From: CAZFMJ01 sp964520045
GTDB taxonomy: Bacteria; Elusimicrobiota; Elusimicrobia; Elusimicrobiales; CAZFMJ01
Assembly: GCA_964520045.1 (NCBI GenBank)
Contig: CAZFMJ010000022.1
Coordinates: forward strand, 1-41,894
Length of the DNA: 41,894 bases
Reading direction: 5' to 3'
Shown: piece by piece, positions 33,125 through 41,727 of the stretch
How positions within the stretch are numbered: position 1 is the first letter of the stretch
Layout of the letters: each line of letters begins with the position of its first letter
Made by a program: the position numbers and the translations under genes
Notes under the pieces: model-generated
The model's database searches: none
What the model was told of the DNA's origin: nothing
The model's input: the letters and a program-made list of their open reading frames with translations, nothing else

Positions 33125-33838
33125 ATGAAGAAATATTTGTCCTTCTGCTTGCTTGTTTTCTGCGCCTGCGCGAACGCGGCCGATCTTCCGGACCTCGGCA
33201 ATCAGGCCGCATGGGGCGAAAAGGAAAAAAAGGAATTTCTGGATTATCTCAAAACAAACAAGCAGATACCGGCCGGCGGGCAGGTTAAATATGTTTCCCC
33301 CGAAAAGAGCGCGGGCGGTTCCCCCTCAAAAGCGGGCTATCTCACGCTTAACGTCGTTACCGACACCATGCTGCTGGACGAAGGCGGAGGAAAAACCAAG
33401 ACGGAAACGGCTAATATCGGACCGAAACTGATTTTGGGCGGACACATGTTTTCATGGGTGCGCTATTATACCGGCTTTAAATACACCGCCATCGGGCAGA
33501 ACCGCTTAAACGGCGGGCGCGCCCGCCTGTCTCACTCCGAAATACCGCTGGGCATCGAACTGGCGCTTATCCCGCTGGGCACTCCGCAGACCCGATACAT
33601 ACTTCTGCGCGGAGGAGTTTCGGCCCATTATATTTCCGGCGCTTCAAAATCCGATTTCGCATCGCCTATTTTAGGCTGGCGGGCCGCGTGGAATCTGGGC
33701 GCAGGATACGAATGGCAGATCCCGGATTCTCGCTGGCGCATAAATATTCTCACCGAAGCATACAGGGCGTTCTCGTCAAAGGGCCCGCCGCGTTTTTCCG
33801 GACTCGGCCTGACCTCCGGCCTCGCCTACACTTTTTAA
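33125..33838 (+). CDS. Exported beta-rich protein, probable outer-membrane barrel
   Basis: The 237-aa product has a signal peptide (1-18, ANAA cleavage). After a charged linker come alternating strands ending in aromatic/Gly-rich segments (GPKLILGGHMFSWVRYYTGF, LGAGYEWQIPDSRWRINI). The C-terminus is GLGLTSGLAYTF with a terminal Phe, as in outer-membrane barrels. I recognise no named family. The gene is divergent from the NlpC/P60 gene, with only about 57 bases between starts, and convergent with glnS. Confidence 0.6.
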   Translation: MKKYLSFCLLVFCACANAADLPDLGNQAAWGEKEKKEFLDYLKTNKQIPAGGQVKYVSPEKSAGGSPSKAGYLTLNVVTDTMLLDEGGGKTKTETANIGPKLILGGHMFSWVRYYTGFKYTAIGQNRLNGGRARLSHSEIPLGIELALIPLGTPQTRYILLRGGVSAHYISGASKSDFASPILGWRAAWNLGAGYEWQIPDSRWRINILTEAYRAFSSKGPPRFSGLGLTSGLAYTF

Positions 33839-33901
33839 AAATCCAAAAATTTTGCGGCTGAATATCACGGGAAAAGCTTAAAACAGGACGGCGGAGGGAT
33901 G

Positions 33902-35587
33902 TTATTTTCCTTTCTGCGCTATTTTGGCCCAGGCATCTTTCAGGGTAACCGTGCGGTTAAACACCGGCGCTCCGGGCTTTGAATCCTTGGGATCGGTAAA
34001 AAAGTAACCCAGCCTTTCAAACTGAAAACGCGAACCCGCCGGAGCGTTTTTAAGGCTTGGTTCGCAGCAGACGCCGTTTAATACTTCCAGCGACCGGGGA
34101 TTGAGATTTTCCTTATAATCATGTCCTTCTTCCGCGTCGTCCGGGTCGCGCTTTGTAAACAGCGCGTCATACAGCCTCGCCTCTGCGGAAACACAATGCT
34201 TGGCCGACACCCAATGGATGGTGCCTTTTATCTTACGCCCGTCCGGCGCGTCGCCCCCGCGCGTGGCCGGATCATAGGCGCAGTGAACCTCCGTTATCTC
34301 GCCGGCCGCGTTTTTAACCGCCTTTTCGCATCTGATGATATAGGCGTATCTCAGGCGCACTTCCTGACCGGGGGTCATGCGGAAGAACTTCTTGGGCGGG
34401 GTCTCCATAAAATCGTCCCGCTCTATATATATTTCCCCGCAAAAGGGCACTTTGCGCGTTCCGGCCGAGGGGTCCTCGGGATTATTCACCGCGTCCATCT
34501 CTTCGGTTTGGTCCTGCGGATAATTATCTATCACCACTTTTAACGGCCGCGTCACAGCCATTACCCTGGGCGCGGTCTTATTCAATTCATTACGGATCGC
34601 GTTTTCAAGCACCCATATGTCTATGATGCCGTTGAATTTCGCCACGCCGATCTCGGAACAGAAAGCCTGAACGGATTCCGGCGTATATCCCCTTCTCCTG
34701 AGTCCCGAGATAGTAGGCATGCGCGGATCATCCCAGCCTTCCACATGTTTATCCTTCACCAGTTCAAGCAGTTTCCGCTTGCTTAATACCGTATTGCTTA
34801 AATTCAGGCGTGCAAATTCCACCTGACGGGGATGGTATATTCCCAGCGCGTCCAAAAACCAGTCGTAAAGCGGACGGTGGTCTTCAAATTCAAGCGTGCA
34901 GATGGAATGGGTTATCTGTTCAATGGAGTCTTCCAAACCATGCGCCCAGTCGTACATGGGATATACGCGCCATTTTCCGCCCTGCCGGTGGTGCTGAGCG
35001 TGGAGAATACGGTACATGACAGGGTCGCGCATATTCAGGTTGGGATGGGCCATATTAATTTTGGCGCGAAGCACCCGCGAGCCGTCGGGGAATTCGCCTT
35101 TGCGCATCCGTTCAAACAAATCGGCGTTCTCCCCGGGCGGGCGTCCGCGGAACGGACTGTCTTTCCCCGGCTCCGCCGGCGTGCCCCGGTGCCTTCGGAT
35201 ATCATCCGCGCTTAAGTCGCACACATACGCCATGCCCTTTTTTACAAGAACCATGGCCCAGTCGTACATCTGCTGGAAATAATCCGAAGCGAACAACAGC
35301 CTGTCCTGAAAGTCCCCGCCCAGCCATTTGACGTCCTCTATGATGGAATCCACGTATTCCTGGTCTTCCTTGGAAGGATTGGTGTCGTCGAAACGGAGAT
35401 TGAACCTGCCTTTATAATCGCGGGCTATGCCGGAATTAAGGCATATGGACTTGGCATGTCCGATATGAAGGTATCCGTTGGGTTCCGGCGGAAAGCGGGT
35501 GTGCACCCGCCCGCCGAACCTGCCGGAAGCGATATCCCCGTCTATTATCTCGCGGATAAAGTTCGTTCTGGTTTCCTGTTTTTCCAC
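33902..35587 (-). CDS. glnS: Glutaminyl-tRNA synthetase
   Basis: The class I synthetase has the HIGH motif in PEPNGYLHIGHAKS and the KMSKS equivalent in NTVLSKRKLLELV. The C-terminal anticodon-binding beta-barrels follow. The whole length (561 aa) matches bacterial GlnRS. An in-frame GTG at 35602 would add five residues. The GTG at 35587 (reading MEKQETRTNFIREII) aligns better with other GlnRS N-termini, and a perfect TATAAT (35594-35599) lies exactly 6 nt before it, so a leaderless start is likely. Having GlnRS means Gln-tRNA need not come from the Glu-tRNA amidotransferase route. Confidence 0.95.
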   Translation of the reverse strand: MEKQETRTNFIREIIDGDIASGRFGGRVHTRFPPEPNGYLHIGHAKSICLNSGIARDYKGRFNLRFDDTNPSKEDQEYVDSIIEDVKWLGGDFQDRLLFASDYFQQMYDWAMVLVKKGMAYVCDLSADDIRRHRGTPAEPGKDSPFRGRPPGENADLFERMRKGEFPDGSRVLRAKINMAHPNLNMRDPVMYRILHAQHHRQGGKWRVYPMYDWAHGLEDSIEQITHSICTLEFEDHRPLYDWFLDALGIYHPRQVEFARLNLSNTVLSKRKLLELVKDKHVEGWDDPRMPTISGLRRRGYTPESVQAFCSEIGVAKFNGIIDIWVLENAIRNELNKTAPRVMAVTRPLKVVIDNYPQDQTEEMDAVNNPEDPSAGTRKVPFCGEIYIERDDFMETPPKKFFRMTPGQEVRLRYAYIIRCEKAVKNAAGEITEVHCAYDPATRGGDAPDGRKIKGTIHWVSAKHCVSAEARLYDALFTKRDPDDAEEGHDYKENLNPRSLEVLNGVCCEPSLKNAPAGSRFQFERLGYFFTDPKDSKPGAPVFNRTVTLKDAWAKIAQKGK

Positions 35588-35629
35588 AATGGAATTATAC
35601 ACAATTTAAATATCCTCGTAAGATAAATA

Positions 35630-35677
35630 AACACCGCCCCATGGCCTCCCGACGGCGGGCGCTTTTGAGGCGGTGTT
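35630..35677 (-). terminator. Stem-loop after the surface-repeat gene, before glnS
   Basis: AACACCGCC (35630-35638) pairs perfectly with GGCGGTGTT (35669-35677), with CCCG/CGGG pairing inside. On the minus strand it follows the 35713 stop and is followed by TTATTTATC. A second stem, TTAACCC/GGGTTAA (35682-35688 with 35710-35716), spans the stop codon itself. Termination of the upstream gene is the likely role. Confidence 0.5.
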
Positions 35678-35712
35678 AATCTTAACCCGAAACGGACCGA
35701 AATGTATTTGGG

Positions 35713-36180
35713 TTAAAACCTGGCGTTAGCTATTACCATCACGGGCAGTTTGGAATTCTTTATGATATTGACCAGCCCTATCTGCAGGCCGCTCGTCATC
35801 GTCTTCGCATAATTAACAAATCCCAACTGCAGGCCGCTGAAGGTCTCGGCATAATTGACCCAGCCCAGCTGAAGGCCGCCCATATCTTTAGTCATGTTTA
35901 CCACGCCCCACTGCACGCCCGAAGCTTTGTCGGCGGAGGTCACCAGACCGTACTGCACGCCTTTAAGTTCGGCAAGCTTGCCATAAATAAAAGTGTACTG
36001 CAGTCCCGTCAGTTTCGGCGTGTTTGAAAAAATAAGGCCGAGTTCCACGCCTTTAATAGTTTCCGCCTTTGGATAAGCTATCTCGTCCATCAGCGATAGT
36101 TTAATGACGCTGCTGCCGCCCGCCGACGCCTGCGCGGCGCAAAACGCGCCGATTACCGCGATCATAATAATCTTTTTCAT
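35713..36180 (-). CDS. Exported repeat protein, LA_2272-like
   Basis: ATG 36180 is chosen over a longer frame because a GGAGGA ribosome site precedes it and a signal peptide follows (MKKIIMIAVIGAFCAAQASA). The 155-aa protein contains about six repeats of 14-15 residues built on G-[LV]-Q-x-[GT] and a V/W-N step: GLQYTFIYG, GVQYGLVTS, GVQWGVVNM, GLQLGWVNY, GLQLGFVNY, GLQIGLVNI. This pattern matches LA_2272 family surface-repeat proteins, presumably beta-helical or barrel-like and outer-membrane associated. The function of the family is unknown. Confidence 0.75.
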   Translation of the reverse strand: MKKIIMIAVIGAFCAAQASAGGSSVIKLSLMDEIAYPKAETIKGVELGLIFSNTPKLTGLQYTFIYGKLAELKGVQYGLVTSADKASGVQWGVVNMTKDMGGLQLGWVNYAETFSGLQLGFVNYAKTMTSGLQIGLVNIIKNSKLPVMVIANARF

Positions 36181-36300
36181 TGTTCCTCCAACCAATAGAT
36201 TTAACCGCTCCCGCTTACTGCTTTTATATTTTACCATTTACCGGCGCCGGTTTAGTCCGCGGATGAATAAGGATTGCGCGCGGGGAAACATAGGCGGGCT

Positions 36301-37590
36301 TTATTTCGGAATCGCCGAAGTAAGAACTTCTGGGTCTCCGGCGGTTATCAGAATGTCGTCTTCAATGCGCACCCCGCCGGACCAGCGCGGATTCTCCAGA
36401 GCCCGCCAGTTCACGGCGTCCTTATATTTTGCCCGGCGCTCCGCGTTATCCAAAAGCGCCTGAACGAAATATATCCCCGGCTCCACGGTCATAAGAAGTC
36501 CCCGCTCAAGCGGCAGGTCCACCCGCAGGCGCGCCCCGCAGCATATCCTGCATTCCTTCCGCCCCGGAGCTTTCCCGCCGGCGTCGCGCACGCGCAAGCC
36601 GGTCATATGGCCGACCCCGTGCGGAAAGAACATGGAGACGGCTCCGCTTTCCAGTAATCCGTCTACTGAGCCTTTTAAAATTCCCAAGTCCCTCAGGCCC
36701 AGAGCTATAACTCCCGCCGCCGCAATGTGAACATCATACCATTCGGTTCCCGGACGGCACTTTTTTATAGCCTCAAGCTGGGCTTTGAGCACTATATCAT
36801 AAATGTCTTTTTGTCCGGGCGCGAACGACTTTCCGGCGGGGTAGACGCGGGTGACATCCGCGCAATAATCAAATATCTCCGCTCCGGCGTCAATAAGCAC
36901 GGCGTCGTCCGGTTCCACTATCCGGTTCGTCGGCTCAAAATGAAGAACCGCGGCGTGACGGCCCGTCCCCACGATAGAGCCGAACGCCGTTGAGTCCGCC
37001 CCAAGGCGGAACATTTCCGCTTCCATTTCTATCTGTATCCGGCGCTCCGTGACTCCCGGCCTGATAAATTCGCGGGCTTTTGCAAATCCGCCGGCGGCGG
37101 CGTCAACCGCTTTTCTTATCAACGCCAATTCGGCCTCGTCTTTAAGCCTGCGGACTCCGCTCAGGATGTCTCCAATGCGTTCGTTAAGCACGAAGTCTTT
37201 CGGCAATAAATTCACGACAGCCGTTTCAATATTCCCCAGCGCCGCAACCGGCATTCCGCGGAGGGTTTTCAGCCAATCCTGAATTTTTTTAACATCCTCC
37301 CCTTCCGGAACCTCGGGAACGCCTTCCCATAAACACTCGACCTCGTCCGCCTGTCTCACAAAATGGACCCAGCCTTTTCCGGGTTCATACGCCATTATCC
37401 CGCCCGAACGGCGCGAACCCGACAGCCAGTAGTAATCCGGATGGGGAAGAAAAGGATACGTCTGGTCAAGTCCCCCGGGTTTTACAACCGGCTCTCCGGC
37501 TCCCACAAGAACGACGACCCCCGCTTTTTCAAGAGCCTGCGCCGCTTTCCGCTGACGCTCAAGGATAATCGATTTTTCAAAAATAGGCAT
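36301..37590 (-). CDS. pepP: Xaa-Pro aminopeptidase (M24B)
   Basis: The 429-aa protein has an AMP-N domain (about 1-130) and a pita-bread M24 catalytic domain. The five metal ligands are visible: Asp in VLIDAGAEIF, Asp in YCADVTRVYP, His in FFPHGVGHMTGLRV, Glu in MTVEPGIYF and Glu in GGVRIEDDILIT. It removes N-terminal residues next to proline in the cytoplasm with two Mn or similar ions. An AGGGGGCGG stretch before the ATG provides the ribosome site. It is a single-gene unit. Confidence 0.92.
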   Translation of the reverse strand: MPIFEKSIILERQRKAAQALEKAGVVVLVGAGEPVVKPGGLDQTYPFLPHPDYYWLSGSRRSGGIMAYEPGKGWVHFVRQADEVECLWEGVPEVPEGEDVKKIQDWLKTLRGMPVAALGNIETAVVNLLPKDFVLNERIGDILSGVRRLKDEAELALIRKAVDAAAGGFAKAREFIRPGVTERRIQIEMEAEMFRLGADSTAFGSIVGTGRHAAVLHFEPTNRIVEPDDAVLIDAGAEIFDYCADVTRVYPAGKSFAPGQKDIYDIVLKAQLEAIKKCRPGTEWYDVHIAAAGVIALGLRDLGILKGSVDGLLESGAVSMFFPHGVGHMTGLRVRDAGGKAPGRKECRICCGARLRVDLPLERGLLMTVEPGIYFVQALLDNAERRAKYKDAVNWRALENPRWSGGVRIEDDILITAGDPEVLTSAIPK

Positions 37591-37678
37591 GATCCGCCCC
37601 CTTTATATAAAATTATAACCGCTCCGGAAATTCTTTAACCCCGGTAAACCGCACCGCTGATCTCCGCAGACTGAAAAG

Positions 37679-38299
37679 TCACGCCGACCCGGCAGGGGGC
37701 GGAGGATATAGTTCTTTTACCAGCCAGGCCGGCATAGCTTTACCGAACTGCGGGTCCAGCTGTATTATACGTTTTAAAAGTTTCTTCCAGCCGGTTTCAT
37801 AAACACCGCTCGCCTCAAGCAGGCCTATGGCTCCGAAATAAATAACGCCCATAAGCGCGAGCCGCCTGTCGCCGGCCCAATGATCCACATTGCTCGGCGC
37901 GTTTATAAGCGCCATCGCCGCTATGAACGCCATAAAGGCGAACGCCCAGCGCAAAAGAAGCGGTATCTTTGCCGCCTCTCCGTCTCTTTTAAGGACATAC
38001 CCTGAATAGGCCGCGTATGTAAGTCCGGTGAACTGAATCACCCCGAAAACGCCGTCCACATGCCACGCCATGACTGTGTAAAAAATTATAAGGATCCATA
38101 AAACCGCCAGCCTGCCTCTTTCGGAAATATTGATGAACGGGATGCCGAATACGAACGCCGAGGAATGTATGACTATGAACTGTATGGACATCAGCATGCC
38201 GGAAAAAGGCGGCAGGACACCGAACATCTCCAGCGCGCAGGATATGCAGGCGAGGAAATTGGAAACGGCCGGAGTACGAGATAGGAACTTCGGGGACAT
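37679..38299 (-). CDS. Polytopic membrane protein of unknown function
   Basis: ATG 38299, four bases after the upstream stop, gives a 206-aa protein of about six hydrophobic segments. Examples are ISCALEMFGVLPPFSGMLMS, LAVLWILIIFYTVMAWHV, LLLRWAFAFMAFIAAMALI and LALMGVIYFGAIGLLEA. The C-terminal tail ends in YPPPPAGSA. I recognise no family. Tight linkage to the zinc-ribbon gene upstream suggests a shared function, perhaps a membrane complex. The longer in-frame start at 38443 lies inside the upstream gene and was rejected. Confidence 0.7.
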   Translation of the reverse strand: MSPKFLSRTPAVSNFLACISCALEMFGVLPPFSGMLMSIQFIVIHSSAFVFGIPFINISERGRLAVLWILIIFYTVMAWHVDGVFGVIQFTGLTYAAYSGYVLKRDGEAAKIPLLLRWAFAFMAFIAAMALINAPSNVDHWAGDRRLALMGVIYFGAIGLLEASGVYETGWKKLLKRIIQLDPQFGKAMPAWLVKELYPPPPAGSA

Positions 38300-38303
38300 C
38301 AGG

Positions 38304-39704
38304 TTAATCTTTCTCCACCTGAAGCGGGGGAGGGTTGTGGTTAAGGGACATCGGGGTCCCGTCTTTCTGCACGGTTTGGGCGTTGGTATAAATACGCACC
38401 ATATATTCTCCGCGGGTAAGCCCCGACGCCAGCGTGATATCATTCCACGGCTGTTCGCCCGCGCGGGGCTGGGCCTCCACGACCTTGACCTCCGGCCGGG
38501 CCAGGCCGGGCCCCGTCACGGTAAACTCATATTTGGCATAAGTGGGGAGGGTGAACTCGTTTTTCTGCGGGCGGGTAAATCCGTCGGCTACTTCCTGTCC
38601 GATATAGACCTTTCCCGACGTCACTATGGAATTCCCGCGCATTTCAATTTCCCATTCCATCAAAGAATACTTATCCTCCGGAGGCGTATCCCATAAATTC
38701 AGGTCCCAGTCAAACGTAACGGGAGCGCCGGCCTGTTTGAGCAGTTTTTTGGCCATGGGAGAAGCCGATTTGTTTCCGCGCTTGTCCCTCAGCATCTCAT
38801 TGAGCGTATTCACCAGCTGAGTCCGCTCGCCCCTGGCGAGCAATGCGTCAACAATTTTGTAAGTGTAGAATTGTTCCTTTTTAAGCGCCGCCAAAAGCTC
38901 CGGGATCGACATCGTTTTCAAACTTGCCCCAAATTTTTCATCGGTGGGTGAGTGCATCCCAACGGCATAGCCGGACGCGGAGCTTGGTTTTGAAGGCGTA
39001 GGATTTCCGCCGGAGACCTGAAACGAGCCGGTTTGACCGTCCGGCTGAGCGGGGAAGGCCCCACCCATATCCGGAACCGCCGCATCAGCCGGCCCCGCCA
39101 TGGGCATAGTGAATTCCCATTCCTGATGAGATACCTTCCATCCGCCCCTCTCCTTCACCATCCTCGTGGTGCCGTTCACCGGCGACCCGTCTTTAGAACC
39201 CTGCATTGCGACGACGGCCTCTTTCCCCTTCACCTTGATATCCATGATCTTTATATCCGCGGGTTGAAACGCCTGTATCATTTTCAGTTTTATGTCCGTG
39301 CCCGCTTCCGAGAATTCGCCGGCATACTTGCCGGAAACCAGATCTTTCATCTGGGACAGATCCCCGGCTGAAATAGCCGCGTGAAACGCCAAAGACCTCT
39401 GGCGTATCTCCTTTTCGGAAGAACCACGCTGGGAAAACCAAACAATACCCGCAAACACCAGCGCCGAAATAAGAAGCAAAGACGTATTGGACCGCTTTGC
39501 CGGCTCCTCGGAATGATAAGGAGGTATTGCGTCGTCGGACGGCGCGGCGCCGGAAGGCGCGGCATCGGACGGACCGGCCCCGGTCTGGGTAGAAACCGGC
39601 CGAGCTCCCCCGTGAAGGGCTTCCCACTTGGCGAAGAAGATCCCGCAATTCAGGCACTCAGTATCGCTGGCGCTTTCCTTATGACATGCCGGACATGTTT
39701 TCAT
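38304..39704 (-). CDS. Zinc-ribbon membrane-anchored protein of unknown function
   Basis: ATG 39704 is favoured over 39728 because GGAGGA lies upstream of it, inside the longer version. The 466-aa protein begins with a zinc ribbon (CPACHKE ... CLNCG). A Pro/Ala/Ser-rich linker and one membrane segment (LLLISALVFAGIVWF, about residues 76-92) follow. An extracytoplasmic region has a possible NTF2/DUF4878-like part (AISAGDLSQMKDLVSGKYAG ... GGWKVSHQEWEF). A C-terminal beta-rich domain completes it. The N-terminal ribbon would be cytoplasmic. The function is unknown; it forms an operon with the polytopic protein downstream. Confidence 0.7.
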   Translation of the reverse strand: MKTCPACHKESASDTECLNCGIFFAKWEALHGGARPVSTQTGAGPSDAAPSGAAPSDDAIPPYHSEEPAKRSNTSLLLISALVFAGIVWFSQRGSSEKEIRQRSLAFHAAISAGDLSQMKDLVSGKYAGEFSEAGTDIKLKMIQAFQPADIKIMDIKVKGKEAVVAMQGSKDGSPVNGTTRMVKERGGWKVSHQEWEFTMPMAGPADAAVPDMGGAFPAQPDGQTGSFQVSGGNPTPSKPSSASGYAVGMHSPTDEKFGASLKTMSIPELLAALKKEQFYTYKIVDALLARGERTQLVNTLNEMLRDKRGNKSASPMAKKLLKQAGAPVTFDWDLNLWDTPPEDKYSLMEWEIEMRGNSIVTSGKVYIGQEVADGFTRPQKNEFTLPTYAKYEFTVTGPGLARPEVKVVEAQPRAGEQPWNDITLASGLTRGEYMVRIYTNAQTVQKDGTPMSLNHNPPPLQVEKD

Positions 39705-39788
39705 AAACCCAAATCCTCCGATAAACACTGCGCGTATTTCTAAAAATCAGCGGACGGAAACGCGCGTCTCATTTTCCCGTGTGATTGA

Positions 39789-39816
39789 ATTATAGCAATT
39801 TGACGCGAATGCTCAA
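39789..39816 (-). promoter_or_regulatory. Putative sigma-70 promoter of the zinc-ribbon gene
   Basis: On the minus strand TTGAGC (39811-39816) and a perfect TATAAT (39789-39794) are 16 bases apart, about 85 bases upstream of the ATG at 39704. Confidence 0.5.
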
Positions 39817-39861
39817 GAAGCTACGCGGACGCAATACGGACCAGCAGGCTTTGTTATATTA

Positions 39862-40449
39862 TTACTGCATCCAGTCGGGAAGATGGATTTCGGCGGGCTG
39901 GACATCCAGAATATCTCTTTCGATAATGCGGAGATTCTTTATGTAAAGCGGCAGGTCATCCGAACGGGCATCAATAGAAAACATATCAACGGCCGATTGA
40001 AATCGGGTAATAAGCTTTTTGTGATCAAGCAGACCTTTGTCTGCCATTGCCTGAACATCTCCCATATCGTTTTGATTAAGGCGCGGCAGTTTGCTGATTA
40101 CAACATCAAGAACATCCAAGGCCTCGATCTGAAAATTTTTAAGGCTTAAATCCCGAACGGGATGAAAAAGAAGTTTCTGCGGAGCAAACAGAATAACGCT
40201 TTTAACGATATCGATATAGATGTGAAACTGTTTATGGATATCCGTTCCCTTGCCGGCCAGGTTTTTAAGCTGTTTTTTTACGGGAGGGGAAACTTCCCCG
40301 GATTCCAAAACGTCCCCGTCTTTGGTTCCGCGCTCATAGTCGCACTGAAGCATAAGCGCGGCGGAGCCTATTACCTGCAGAAGAACAGGTTCTGCGCCGA
40401 GAGGTTTCCACTTTAAGTCGATTTCTATAAGGAAATCTTTAATCGGCAT
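39862..40449 (-). CDS. DUF6036-type nucleotidyltransferase-like protein (probable toxin)
   Basis: The 195-aa protein has a minimal nucleotidyltransferase signature: G28-S29 in VIGSAALML, then D44-x-D46 in RGTKDGDVLE. This matches the GS...DxD pattern of the DUF6036 and AbiEii-like group. The C-terminal half is helical, with LDVLDVVISKLPRLNQNDMGDVQAM, a segment typical of this group. Related proteins act as toxins that transfer nucleotides to RNA or proteins. The gene starts inside the XRE regulator gene (11-base overlap), so the pair is co-translated as in toxin-antitoxin operons. Activity and target are inferred. Confidence 0.75.
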   Translation of the reverse strand: MPIKDFLIEIDLKWKPLGAEPVLLQVIGSAALMLQCDYERGTKDGDVLESGEVSPPVKKQLKNLAGKGTDIHKQFHIYIDIVKSVILFAPQKLLFHPVRDLSLKNFQIEALDVLDVVISKLPRLNQNDMGDVQAMADKGLLDHKKLITRFQSAVDMFSIDARSDDLPLYIKNLRIIERDILDVQPAEIHLPDWMQ

Positions 40450-41224
40450 TATGGGCGGCCCTCAGTGCGTTCACAAAATCATCGACTGCTATTTTTGTCA
40501 CTATTCTCCAGCGTTTTGCGATGGGAGGCAGCATTCCGCGGGTCTCATTGAGCGATTCTTCGCTTGTAATATCCGGATCCAGAACGGAATATGACGGCGG
40601 GTTTCCGGATTCGCCGGGGAAATTCCGCCATCCAGGGGGATCCGCATCAAGAATGACCCCCGCCCGCCGGGATTTTAAGCGCCACTCTCTGGGAAGAGGA
40701 CCGGACGATTCTTGAATTTTTATAGCTTTAAGAGTATTTTCAATAACCCATCCAAGGCGGAATTCCAGCCCCAATTCTTTAAACTCTTGGTGCAGCTTAT
40801 CCAGATTTATCCGGCCAGCCTGTTTCACCAATATGGGAGCGATAGCGGTAATCTGCCTGGCGGATTCCGCTGAAACCAAGGCTTCCCGGATCGCATCCTC
40901 TGATTTTTTGAGCCGTTCCGAAGGCATCAGCTCGCTTTCGAAAAGATGGTCGGCCCCCTGCCGGGCAAGCGCATTCTGAATCTGACCCTCGAACTTATCC
41001 GAAATCTTTTTTTGAGAGAAGTAGTCTATCGGCACATTAAAGTGTTTGAGGATGGCCAGTAATTGCTCCGCAGTAAACGACCCCAGCCCCCGTTCAAGCT
41101 CGGACAGGTAGTTTTGGGAGATGCCCAGCAATTCCGCCAGCCGCGCCTGCGTCCAGCGCCGCTCATGGCGCAGTTTGCGGATTTGTTCTCCGATAAAAAA
41201 CCGCCATTTGTATTGTTTAATCAT
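40439..41224 (-). CDS. XRE-family regulator, probable antitoxin
   Basis: The 261-aa protein has an N-terminal helix-turn-helix (about 11-65: IRKLRHERRWTQARLAELLG and ISQNYLSELERGLG). A long helical C-terminal region follows, with an ITAIAPILVKQAGRINLDKL stretch of unknown type. It is the first gene of the pair and is preceded by two identical operator-like repeats overlapping promoter and start codon. Autorepression by the regulator or the regulator-toxin complex is likely. It is larger than usual antitoxins, so the C-terminal part may bind the partner protein or a ligand. Confidence 0.8.
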   Translation of the reverse strand: MIKQYKWRFFIGEQIRKLRHERRWTQARLAELLGISQNYLSELERGLGSFTAEQLLAILKHFNVPIDYFSQKKISDKFEGQIQNALARQGADHLFESELMPSERLKKSEDAIREALVSAESARQITAIAPILVKQAGRINLDKLHQEFKELGLEFRLGWVIENTLKAIKIQESSGPLPREWRLKSRRAGVILDADPPGWRNFPGESGNPPSYSVLDPDITSEESLNETRGMLPPIAKRWRIVTKIAVDDFVNALRAAHNAD

Positions 41225-41260
41225 ATCGCTATAGTGATATATTTATCGCTATAGTGATAT
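41224..41260 (-). promoter_or_regulatory. Twin 17-bp operators of the XRE/DUF6036 operon
   Basis: The sequence TATCGCTATAGTGATAT occurs twice, at 41224-41240 and 41244-41260, exactly 20 bases apart (two helical turns). Each copy is itself a near-perfect palindrome centred on CTATAG. Copy 2 overlaps the -10 box and expected transcription start; copy 1 abuts the ATG. This spacing fits cooperative binding of an XRE dimer pair. Confidence 0.8.
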
Positions 41261-41287
41261 TGTAACAGATAAATCATTGTTTTTCAA
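41259..41287 (-). promoter_or_regulatory. Promoter of the XRE/DUF6036 operon
   Basis: On the minus strand TTGAAA (41282-41287) and TACAAT (41259-41264) are 17 bases apart. The -10 overlaps the outer operator copy by two bases. Confidence 0.7.
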
Positions 41288-41483
41288 GGCCTATTTTGGT
41301 CTTATTTTATACCATTTAAGTGATTACAAGAGACTATAAAGGAAAGAACTTTTTACGCTGTGCGCCCGCGGCCCGCGCAAGCCCAGTGTCCCGGCTTTTG
41401 ATTTTGTCTTTGCTCTTCGATGCTTAGCCTGAAAGTTGCAGTTGAAATGACATAATTGTCGTGTTGGGCTGATTTTTTTGTTC

Positions 41484-41553
41484 CGTCATTCTGGCGTACG
41501 CCAGAATCCAGTTTCCATCGAGATCTGGGCACCGGCTTTCGCCGGTGTGACAA
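41484..41553. repeat. REP/MITE-like double-palindrome element
   Basis: A perfect 20-bp palindrome ATTCTGGCGTACGCCAGAAT (41488-41507) is followed after 22 bases by CACCGGC-TTTC-GCCGGTG (41530-41547). The order CGTCATTC...GAATCCAG...GGTGTGAC resembles a very common dispersed repeat of many bacterial genomes. The rest of 41288-41727 contains no gene I can support; short open frames through the palindromes are artefacts. Confidence 0.65.
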
Positions 41554-41727
41554 GACAACTGAAACATTCGGGTTAGCATGGCACGCCAGCCGGAAGGCGT
41601 CAAGGGATAAACCCACCATCCTCTTCCCATGGCTTTTTTGGGGCGAATTGATTGCCGGAAACTTTTTAAGGTGTTCTAAGGCGGATGTTTTGGGACAGCC
41701 TCACGTCCACTAATCTACTGGGTGAAT

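Noticed and set aside
41353..41713. Short frames on both strands near the REP-like element
   Set aside because: They run through the palindromes, lack ribosome sites and show no protein-like composition.
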